A stretch of DNA of 6,937 bases. Origin: JAAZMI01 sp050942615. GTDB taxonomy: Bacteria; Bacillota; Dethiobacteria; DTU022; UBA8154. Under the pieces are notes generated by a model that saw only the letters and a list, made by a program, of their open reading frames with translations, was not told the origin of the DNA and ran no database searches. Positions 1 through 5,235 of this stretch are shown here, piece by piece (positions within the stretch are counted from its first letter, which is position 1; every line of letters starts with the position of its first letter). The position numbers were made by a program, and so were the translations under genes. Location of the stretch: assembly GCA_050942615.1 (NCBI GenBank), contig JBMNNQ010000068.1:1-6937 (forward strand), read 5' to 3'.

Positions 1-1065
1 CTGCTGCAGCTGTTGCTTACCACTTACAAGTTTACAGGTGATGAATTTTTTGCCGGTGCGGCCCGGGATGTTCTCCGCTACCTGGAAAACAACCTTTACC
101 TGCCGGAAACGGGCGGTTGGGCCGGATCGCAGGACGCTGAAGAAGAGTACTATGCTTTGCCCTTAGGAGAAAGGCAAAAACGATCTAAACCGGCAATTGA
201 TCGCAATATTTATGTAAATTGGAATGCCCTTCTAGTGCGCTCTCTTTTTCAGGCGGCGGTGGTGTTGGCTGAATCGAAATGGTACGATCATGCGATGATG
301 ACTCTAAATTTGCTCCGGCAGCGTTGTTATCAGCCGGGTAACGGCATGGCCCACTATCTTTCCAAGGAAGATGCTAATGCACATGTTTGGGGGCTTTTGG
401 AAGATCAGGCTTGCATGGGTTTGGCCCTGACAGCGGCTTACCAGCATAGTGGAGATCCTGACTGGTTGGATTTTTCCCGGGAACTGGCGGAGTACTGCCT
501 GGAAACCCTTTCCATGGCCCGGGGGGCCCTTTGTGATCGGCCGTTAAGGGATCAGGAATTGGGCCGGATGGCCTTGCCTCATTTTGATCTTCGTCAAAAT
601 TCCCTTTGTGCCCGCTGGTTTACAGAGCTTTCCCTGTTGACCGGGGAGGAAGCCTACCTGGAAAAAGCTTCAGATTTAGTGCAGGCTTTTATGGGTGAAT
701 ACCGCCGGCATTCCCTTTTCAGTGCGGCTTTGTCGCTGGCGGCTTTTGGCATCAGGGAAAGAGGGGCAAAAATTGATGTGGTGGGCAACACGGATGACCC
801 GGCCCTTTTAAACCTGCACAGCGCCGCACTTTCTGCCTTTGTGCCCCCCAAGGTGGTGCGCCTGTTGTCGCCTGCCCAGGTTCGCAGCTGGGGCTATGAC
901 GAATACGCGCAGGCAGAACAGGCCACCGCTTTCGTCTGCATGGGAATGCACTGCTTTGAACCGGCAAAAGACCCTGCAGAATTGGCACAGATTGTCGAAA
1001 AAATGGTTAAAGAACGCCGTGCCCATGTTTTGTTTACAGTCAAACAGTCTGAACGCATCAGGTAA
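1..1065 (+). CDS. YyaL/SSP411 (DUF255) family protein, C-terminal part, 5' truncated
   Basis: The reading frame is open from the left edge (residues LLQL precede the TTG at 13), so the true start and any N-terminal thioredoxin-like domain lie outside the window; the TTG at 13 is not a credible start. The visible ~354 residues match the alpha-helical, (alpha/alpha)6-barrel part of the YyaL/SSP411 family (SPATA20 in animals). Recognisable family elements are a TGDEFF segment near the start, GGWAGSQDAEEEYY, a YVNWNALLVRSLFQAA helix and LLEDQACMGLALTAAY. The tail carries CMGMHCFEPAKDPAEL, like the Cys-containing C-terminal segment of the family. No membrane segments are seen. The biochemical function of the family is unsettled; the fold resembles N-acylglucosamine 2-epimerases and glycosidase barrels. 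It ends at TAA 1063-1065, and a 16-bp dyad follows 42 nt later. It is separated from the por operon by over 600 nt and is probably not co-transcribed with it. Family recognition is from memory of sequence patterns. Confidence 0.75.
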   Translation: MLQLLLTTYKFTGDEFFAGAARDVLRYLENNLYLPETGGWAGSQDAEEEYYALPLGERQKRSKPAIDRNIYVNWNALLVRSLFQAAVVLAESKWYDHAMMTLNLLRQRCYQPGNGMAHYLSKEDANAHVWGLLEDQACMGLALTAAYQHSGDPDWLDFSRELAEYCLETLSMARGALCDRPLRDQELGRMALPHFDLRQNSLCARWFTELSLLTGEEAYLEKASDLVQAFMGEYRRHSLFSAALSLAAFGIRERGAKIDVVGNTDDPALLNLHSAALSAFVPPKVVRLLSPAQVRSWGYDEYAQAEQATAFVCMGMHCFEPAKDPAELAQIVEKMVKERRAHVLFTVKQSERIR

Positions 1066-1107
1066 ACAGCATAGTTGACAAAACGATCCCTATTACTGCT
1101 AATTTTT

Positions 1108-1165
1108 TAACTGAAGGCAAATACCTTTTACGGCTGAAAAGGCTGAAGATATTTGCCTTCAGTTA
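1108..1165 (+). terminator. 16-bp perfect inverted repeat, possible terminator of the YyaL-type gene
   Basis: Arms 1108-1123 and 1150-1165 are perfect 16-bp complements (TAACTGAAGGCAAATA and its reverse complement). An inner 6-bp stem can form between CCTTTT at 1124-1129 and AAAAGG at 1137-1142. The hairpin starts 42 nt after the stop codon at 1065, where a terminator is expected. The stem is AT-rich, and only a weak TTTAAAAT follows on the + strand. On the - strand no T-run follows. It is therefore either a weak intrinsic terminator, an mRNA 3'-end stabilising hairpin, or a dyad of other function. Confidence 0.45.
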
Positions 1166-1303
1166 TTTAAAATAGAGCGGGGATCAAGGGGTTGGGAATC
1201 TGTAGGCCTTATTTTGCAGCCAACCCTGCAGTTTACTGCCGGCGCATGCAAAAATGGTTTCTACAGTGAAGGACAGTGCGGGGGCAGGTGGAACGGAACC
1301 CTA

Positions 1304-1318
1304 AAGTATGACATACTT
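1304..1318. promoter_or_regulatory. Operator-like odd dyad AAGTATG-A-CATACTT
   Basis: Two 7-bp arms, 1304-1310 and 1312-1318, are perfect complements around a single central base. One central base is too few for an RNA hairpin loop, so a DNA-binding dimeric regulator site is the more natural reading. A poor promoter-like pair follows (TTGGAA at 1320-1325 and TTACAT at 1344-1349, 18-nt spacer), but no gene starts shortly downstream. The regulator is unknown. Confidence 0.3.
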
Positions 1319-1449
1319 ATTGGAACAGATGTTTTTTAACTTTCTTACATAAGAGGTAAACCGGGGTGTTCCCGTATAAACAGGTTTGAAACCAGCGCTT
1401 TACAGGTCTGCAGTTTCAGGTGGCGACAGAATTGTGCACAACTTTGTGC

Positions 1450-1478
1450 TTGCTTTTTCTGTCCAAAAGCAGTATTTT
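1450..1478 (+). promoter_or_regulatory. Weak candidate promoter overlapping the Rex-like box
   Basis: TTGCTT at 1450-1455 and TATTTT at 1473-1478 are separated by 17 nt. The -35 element matches TTGACA at three positions and the -10 matches TATAAT at four. If used, transcription would begin near 1485, inside the Rex-like operator, which would make repression straightforward. The transcript would carry a leader of about 240 nt containing both T-run hairpins before reaching porC. This is a low-confidence call made mainly because of the operator overlap. Confidence 0.25.
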
Positions 1479-1494
1479 GTTAATGGGGTAACAA
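1477..1494. promoter_or_regulatory. Rex-like redox operator (TTGTTAA-N4-GTAACAA)
   Basis: The 18-bp site TTGTTAATGGGGTAACAA matches the clostridial Rex consensus TTGTTAANNNNTTAACAA at 13 of 14 specified positions; the single mismatch is G for T at 1488. The wider 8-bp arms 1475-1482 and 1489-1496 (TTTTGTTA/TAACAAAA) are perfect complements. Rex is a repressor released by NADH and controls fermentation and redox genes in Gram-positive anaerobes. That fits a downstream operon encoding a pyruvate:ferredoxin-type enzyme with an NAD(P)H-binding subunit. The site lies about 200 bp upstream of the best -10 box (1693-1698), which is far for direct repression of that promoter. It overlaps a weaker candidate promoter at 1450-1478. 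Confidence 0.5.
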
Positions 1495-1503
1495 AAACCA
1501 TCC

Positions 1504-1526
1504 CCGGATATTTCCGGTATTTTTTT
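1504..1526 (+). terminator. Short hairpin with T-run, possible terminator/attenuator
   Basis: CCGGA at 1504-1508 pairs with TCCGG at 1513-1517 around a TATT loop, followed by TATTTTTTT at 1518-1526. The stem is only 5 bp, so alone it would be a weak intrinsic terminator. CCCCGG at 1502-1507 can instead pair with CCGGGG at 1529-1534, which would disrupt the short stem; this resembles mutually exclusive terminator and antiterminator folds. No coding region ends just before it, so the terminated transcript would be non-coding or a leader. Confidence 0.35.
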
Positions 1527-1586
1527 GCCCGGGGTTTCGGTTGCTGTTGCCGCCTATAAAAATTTATGGGTATTTTTTTCCATAAT

Positions 1587-1642
1587 TGTATTGGCGGCGG
1601 GACTGGGGATACCGCTTCCGGTATCCACCAATACAGTTTTTT
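1587..1642 (+). terminator. Two-part hairpin followed by six T, likely intrinsic terminator
   Basis: An outer stem of 8 bp joins TGTATTGG (1587-1594) to CCAATACA (1628-1635). An inner stem of 8 bp joins GGATACCG (1607-1614) to CGGTATCC (1619-1626) with a CTTC loop. The two stems are separated by a 12-nt bulge on the left and 1 nt on the right. G1636 and TTTTTT (1637-1642) follow at once, giving the classic + strand intrinsic terminator arrangement. It lies about 50 nt upstream of the porC -10 box and far from any stop codon. It may insulate the operon from upstream transcription, end a non-coding RNA, or attenuate a longer por leader. Confidence 0.55.
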
Positions 1643-1689
1643 CAGAAAAGCCGGCTGGTCTTACTATAAACCTATTTTCCCCACTTTTG

Positions 1690-1698
1690 TGTTATAAT
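1690..1698 (+). promoter_or_regulatory. Extended -10 promoter of the por operon
   Basis: TGTTATAAT at 1690-1698 is a perfect extended -10 element (TGn plus TATAAT). No good TTGACA-like -35 is found 16-18 nt upstream, which is acceptable for extended -10 promoters. The predicted transcription start is near 1705, giving a leader of about 22 nt. A ribosome binding site (AGGGGGGG, 1713-1720) stands 6 nt before the ATG at 1727. The element overlaps the upstream ATG at 1697, which excludes that codon as the start for this transcript. Confidence 0.6.
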
Positions 1699-1726
1699 GG
1701 AAAAACTAAGGCAGGGGGGGATTTTT

Positions 1727-2302
1727 ATGTGGGCTGATGACCTTGTGGAGGTGCGGATTCACGGCCGGGGCGGTCAGGGGGCTGTGCTGGCCGCCACGCT
1801 GGCGGCAGAAGTTGCCTTTCAGAACGGCTATTACCCGCAGGCTTTCCCATTTTTTGGGGCAGAGCGGCGGGGGGCTCCGGTAGCAGCCTTTTTACGCTAC
1901 AGCAGTTCTGCCCTGATGCCGCGCTGCCGTATTTCAGACCCTTCTTGTGTTGTTGTGTTCGATGCGGCCCTATTGCCTCCGGAAACGTTTTTGCAGGGGC
2001 TTAAAGCAGGGGGACTGCTGCTTTTAAATGCCAAGGAAGAGGCCTTGCCTTTCAGACCGGAAATTGGCCGGGACAGAAAGGTATATATTGTCGATGCTGC
2101 ACACATTGCTGCTGAGTGCGGCCTGATTATTGCAGAGGCGCCTTTAATCAGCAGTGTGATGTTGGGGGCGCTGGTCAGGGTTTTGCACTTGGCACCGCCG
2201 GAGGCCCTCGGGGAAGCCCTGCAGGGGAAATTCCCACAGTTGGAAAAGGAAAATCTGGCCGGGGCCCGGCGGGGGTTTTTAGAGGTGAAGGAGGTTTTTT
2301 AG
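1727..2302 (+). CDS. porC: 2-oxoacid:ferredoxin oxidoreductase, gamma subunit (PorC-like)
   Basis: This 191-residue protein is the gamma subunit of a four-subunit pyruvate/2-oxoisovalerate-type ferredoxin oxidoreductase. The family hallmark RIHGRGGQGAV is at residues 10-20, followed by QAFPFFGAERRGAPVAAFLR at about 38-57. VVVFDAALL (76-84) and the AEAPLISSVMLGAL segment (136-149) also fit. The length suits free-standing gamma subunits. In the complex gamma contacts alpha and beta and helps form the CoA- and substrate-binding assembly; it carries no Fe-S motif, and none is seen here. The ATG at 1727 is chosen over the in-frame ATG at 1697. It has a G-rich Shine-Dalgarno sequence 6 nt upstream, and the 1697 codon lies inside the -10 box. 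It is the first gene of the operon, and only 1 nt separates its stop from the next start. Assignment to pyruvate rather than another 2-oxoacid is inferred. Confidence 0.88.
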   Translation: MWADDLVEVRIHGRGGQGAVLAATLAAEVAFQNGYYPQAFPFFGAERRGAPVAAFLRYSSSALMPRCRISDPSCVVVFDAALLPPETFLQGLKAGGLLLLNAKEEALPFRPEIGRDRKVYIVDAAHIAAECGLIIAEAPLISSVMLGALVRVLHLAPPEALGEALQGKFPQLEKENLAGARRGFLEVKEVF

Positions 2303-2303
2303 G

Positions 2304-4088
2304 ATGCAATTTGCCAGTAAAAGCGGGTGGCCCCGGCCCGGGGTGCTGCCGGAGACAGTGCCTACGCCAATGAACAAAACAGGTTCCTGGCGGTTTTTAA
2401 CCCCTGTTTTCCGGGAAAACAACGCACCCTGCCGGCTGGCGTGCCCGTTGGAAAGCGGGATCGCACGTTGGTTAAATAAGGTGCGGCAGGGCGACCTGCA
2501 GGGGGCTTGGCAGGTAATGCAGGCATACAACCCCTTTCCGGCAATTACCGGGCAGGTCTGTTACCGGTTCTGCGAGGAAAAATGCCACCGCAGTGTGTGG
2601 GATGAGGCGGTGGCGATCCGTGAAGTGGAAAAAGCCGTGGGGCTCTGGCGCCATCAAAATTATAAAACGGGTAAAACCGGCCGGCATGGCCGGTCTGAAG
2701 TGCCGGCAGGGAAAAAGGTGGCGATCGTCGGTTCCGGGCCGGCTGGGCTAAGCTGTGCCTATTATCTCCGGCAGTCGGGGGCGGCAGTGACTGTTTTTGA
2801 AAAACTGCCCTTGGCAGGCGGGCTTTTGGCCACAGGAATTCCGGCCTACCGTCTGCCCCGTGGCATCCTGAACAAAGAGCTGGAAATTTTGGAGGGGGAG
2901 GGTATTATTTTCCGGACCGGCCTGGAGGTGGGCCGGGAAGTCAGCCTGCCGGAGCTGCAGGCGCAATTTGATGCTGTTTTACTTGCAGTCGGCGCCCAGC
3001 AAAGTAGGCGGCTGCAGGTTAAAGGGGAAGCGCTGCCCGGGGTCAGCGGGGCGCTGGAATTTTTAGGGGATCTGCATACAGGCAGGCGCAAGGCTGTTGA
3101 AGGGCCGGTGATTGTGGCCGGTGGAGGCAATGCCGCGCTGGATGCCGCCTGTATGGCCAAGCTGAATGGGGCCCGGGAGGTAAATCTTCTTTACCGGCGT
3201 TCCCGGGAAGAGATGCCTGCGCACCCCGAAGAGATAGAGGCTGCCGCCGCAGCCGGGGTAAATTTTGTTTTCGAAACCGTCTTGCAGGAGATCTGCGGCG
3301 CAGGCCGTATAGAAAAAGTGTGTGCCGTACATACTGCCCCTTCCCGCCGGGGGGAGCCCCTGCAAATTTTGCCGGGAACGGCCTTTGAATTGCCATGTAA
3401 GCTGCTGATTGTTGCGGCTGGTCAGGAAAGCAACCTTCCTGGGCTGTTTCCTTCTTTCCAGAACAGTTCCAGGAATATGTTGCTGCAGAAAAATAAAAAA
3501 ACGACGGTCCGGGGCAGTTTAAATTTGGCAGACCGTCTGTTTGTAGCAGGCGATGCCTTAACCGGGCCGGCCAGCGTGGCAGCGGCAATTTTTGGCGGCC
3601 GGCAGGCTGCATTGCAGCTGCTGCAGGTTTTGGGGGGGCAGCCGGAAACTGCGGCGCCCGCATCATCCGGGTGCATAGCCGGGGATAAACAAGGCTCGAC
3701 TTCCCCGGCCGAAACGACAGCGCCTGATTCAGCAGGGACGACCTTCCCGGCTGAACAGTTAGCAGTGCAGGAAGCTGTTTACCCCGGTATCGCCCCGCCG
3801 CTGCCAAGCCGTCAGGAGGCCGTCAGTGATGACCATTTAAACGCCTGCCTTTACCCAAAACAGGGCCGGCAGGCCCGGCCCCAACAGGAAGCCAAGCGCT
3901 GTTTCAGCTGTGGAACCTGCAGCCGGTGTGGCGTTTGCTGGCTATTTTGCCCGGAACCGGCTATCAAACAGGAGCCGGACGGCAGTTTTCAGATTCTTTT
4001 GGATTACTGCAAGGGCTGCGGTATCTGTGCTGTGGAATGCCCGGCGGGGGTTTTGGTGATGGAGGAGGTGCCCGGGCATGGAACGTAA
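2304..4088 (+). CDS. GltD/NfnB-like FAD-NAD(P)H oxidoreductase fused to PorD-type dicluster ferredoxin (delta subunit)
   Basis: A 594-residue protein occupies the delta-subunit position of the operon. Residues ~40-115 form a GltD/dihydropyrimidine-dehydrogenase-type Fe-S domain with Cys43, 47, 86, 90 and 94. Residues ~136-440 form the flavin/nucleotide module: GSGPAG (143-148) for FAD, GGGNAALD (273-280) with YRRSREEMPA (297-306) for the pyridine nucleotide, and LFVAGDALTG (412-421) as the second FAD motif. The arginine-rich YRRSR is typical of NADP(H)-binding GltD-like enzymes, so NADP(H) is inferred. Residues ~441-530 are a linker rich in Ala, Pro, Thr and Ser. Residues 533-588 hold two [4Fe-4S] motifs: Cys539/542/545/549 and Cys569/572/575/579, plus an extra Cys533-x2-Cys536. 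AAGGAGGT (2288-2295) precedes the ATG by 8 nt. The last 11 nt overlap the alpha gene. The likely role is electron transfer between the core enzyme and NAD(P)H or ferredoxin. A DsrL-like or other GltD-ferredoxin protein has similar architecture, but the operon favours a Por delta role. Confidence 0.85.
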   Translation: MQFASKSGWPRPGVLPETVPTPMNKTGSWRFLTPVFRENNAPCRLACPLESGIARWLNKVRQGDLQGAWQVMQAYNPFPAITGQVCYRFCEEKCHRSVWDEAVAIREVEKAVGLWRHQNYKTGKTGRHGRSEVPAGKKVAIVGSGPAGLSCAYYLRQSGAAVTVFEKLPLAGGLLATGIPAYRLPRGILNKELEILEGEGIIFRTGLEVGREVSLPELQAQFDAVLLAVGAQQSRRLQVKGEALPGVSGALEFLGDLHTGRRKAVEGPVIVAGGGNAALDAACMAKLNGAREVNLLYRRSREEMPAHPEEIEAAAAAGVNFVFETVLQEICGAGRIEKVCAVHTAPSRRGEPLQILPGTAFELPCKLLIVAAGQESNLPGLFPSFQNSSRNMLLQKNKKTTVRGSLNLADRLFVAGDALTGPASVAAAIFGGRQAALQLLQVLGGQPETAAPASSGCIAGDKQGSTSPAETTAPDSAGTTFPAEQLAVQEAVYPGIAPPLPSRQEAVSDDHLNACLYPKQGRQARPQQEAKRCFSCGTCSRCGVCWLFCPEPAIKQEPDGSFQILLDYCKGCGICAVECPAGVLVMEEVPGHGT

Positions 4089-5235
4089 ACTTTTGGACGG
4101 TAACCAGGCGGCAGCTTTGGCGGTAAAATTAGCGCGGGCGCAGGTGGTCTGCGCCTATCCCATTACCCCCCAGACGTCCCTGGTGGAAAGTATCGCCGGC
4201 ATGTGGGCGCAGGGTGACTTTTCCGGGGAATACGTCAGTGTGGAATCAGAATATTCCGCCCTGGCATATCTGATTGGGGCGGCATACGCCGGGGCGCGCA
4301 CCTTTACAGCCACCTCCAGCCAGGGCCTGGCGTATATGCATGAACTGCTGCATTGGGCTGCCGGGGCCCGTTTGCCGATTGTCATGGTCAACGCCAACCG
4401 CGCCTTGGGGGCGCCCTGGAGCCTGGAACCCGATCATTTAGACAGCCTGGCGCAGCGCGATACGGGGTGGATACAGTTTTACTGTGCCGATGTGCAGGAA
4501 ATAATGGACACGCTCCTGCTTTCTTTCCGCCTGGCAGAGGAAACAAGGCTGCCCTGCATGGTTGTCTACGACGGTTTTGTGCTCTCCCATACCGTTGAGG
4601 TGGTGGAACCGCCGGCGCAAGAACAGGCTGATGCCTTTTTACCGGCGCCGCCGGCAAAGGCGGCTCTGCAGACAGATCAGCCGCAAAACCTGCAGGCGGT
4701 TACCAGTTTTCAATACCTGGCACGTGTTTTTCAGGAACGCCATCTTGACATGCTGCAGGTTCCCCGGGTCGCTAAAAAGCTTACGCAGCAGTACGCTGCA
4801 AATTTGGGCCGCAGTTACCCGCTGGTCGAAGCCTGTGCACTAGAAGAGGCCGCCACGGTTGTTGTAGCCGCCGGTTCGGCTGCGCAGACGATCAAAAGTG
4901 TGCTGCCTGCCTTGAACAATTCAGAAGGATCAACAGGGCTGTTGCGCCTGCGGCTTTTCCGGCCGCTGCCCGCAGAGGAAATTGTTTCCCTGCTGGCCCG
5001 GCCGCATATCCGAAGGGTAGTGGTTGTCGATCGCGATCTTTCTGCCGGGTTGGGTGGGATTTTTGCCCAGGAGCTGCGGGCTCTTTTACAGGGAAGTTCC
5101 TTCGAAGGGAAAATTTATGAACTGAACCTGGCCGGGGGCGTGGATCTTACCCCGCGGCTGCTGCGTCGGGGGTTAGAGGCCGCTGCCGCCGGCAGCGGTG
5201 AACAGGGCCGGATTATCTGGGGGGTGGATCTGTAA
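4078..5235 (+). CDS. porA: 2-oxoacid:ferredoxin oxidoreductase, alpha subunit (PorA-like)
   Basis: This 385-residue protein is the alpha subunit of the pyruvate/2-oxoisovalerate ferredoxin oxidoreductase family. With beta it forms the active site that decarboxylates a 2-oxoacid to acyl-CoA and CO2. Signature segments are AYPITPQTSLVESIA (26-40), VSVESEYSALAYLIGAAYAG (53-72), TFTATSSQGLAYM (75-87), NANRALGAPW (105-114) and RDTGWIQFYC (127-136). The DGFVLSHTVE motif is at 165-174. The C-terminal domain shows LRLFRPLPAEEI (291-302) and a VVVVDRD...GLGG strand (314-327). Length is typical of four-subunit enzymes and there is no fused gamma domain, as a KorA would have. GGAGGAGGT (4061-4069), 8 nt before the ATG, is a very strong ribosome binding site located inside the preceding gene. 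The 11-nt overlap implies translational coupling. The RDTGWIQ segment favours a PorA type, but the substrate is not proven. Confidence 0.9.
   Translation: MERKLLDGNQAAALAVKLARAQVVCAYPITPQTSLVESIAGMWAQGDFSGEYVSVESEYSALAYLIGAAYAGARTFTATSSQGLAYMHELLHWAAGARLPIVMVNANRALGAPWSLEPDHLDSLAQRDTGWIQFYCADVQEIMDTLLLSFRLAEETRLPCMVVYDGFVLSHTVEVVEPPAQEQADAFLPAPPAKAALQTDQPQNLQAVTSFQYLARVFQERHLDMLQVPRVAKKLTQQYAANLGRSYPLVEACALEEAATVVVAAGSAAQTIKSVLPALNNSEGSTGLLRLRLFRPLPAEEIVSLLARPHIRRVVVVDRDLSAGLGGIFAQELRALLQGSSFEGKIYELNLAGGVDLTPRLLRRGLEAAAAGSGEQGRIIWGVDL

Larger units (their letters stand above)
1166..1692. other. Gene-free, hairpin-rich spacer upstream of the por operon
   Basis: No credible coding region is present. 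The longest open frame (from a TTG at 1525) has no ribosome binding site and crosses a terminator-like hairpin and the -10 box. The stretch holds dyads at 1189-1195/1220-1226 (GGGTTGG/CCAACCC), 1304-1310/1312-1318, 1383-1387/1389-1393 (GGTTT/AAACC), 1425-1431/1457-1463 (GACAGAA/TTCTGTC) and 1475-1482/1489-1496. There is also a 10-bp palindrome TTGTGCACAA at 1432-1441, and two hairpins with T-runs ending near 1526 and 1642. I did not recognise a known riboswitch, T-box, 6S, SRP, RNase P or tmRNA signature. The density of structure suggests a regulatory leader, a small RNA or clustered operators; which one cannot be decided here. Confidence 0.5.

Noticed and set aside
1432..1441. Palindrome TTGTGCACAA as a second Rex half-site pair
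   Set aside because: It lacks the central spacing of a Rex box (TTGTGAA-N4-TTCACAA), so I treat it only as part of a hairpin-forming segment.
1713..1720. Run of seven G as a possible phase-variable tract
   Set aside because: It is most simply the Shine-Dalgarno sequence of porC. Length change could alter spacing, but a single sequence gives no sign of variation.
1525..1737. 70-residue open frame with a hydrophobic stretch starting at a TTG
   Set aside because: It has no ribosome binding site, begins inside a T-run next to a hairpin, runs through a probable terminator and the por promoter, and overlaps the start of porC in another frame.
3043..3807. 254-residue minus-strand open frame antisense to the GltD-ferredoxin fusion
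   Set aside because: Its composition is Arg/Pro/Ala-rich, typical of an antisense shadow of a GC-rich gene, and the + strand frame encodes well-conserved nucleotide-binding motifs.
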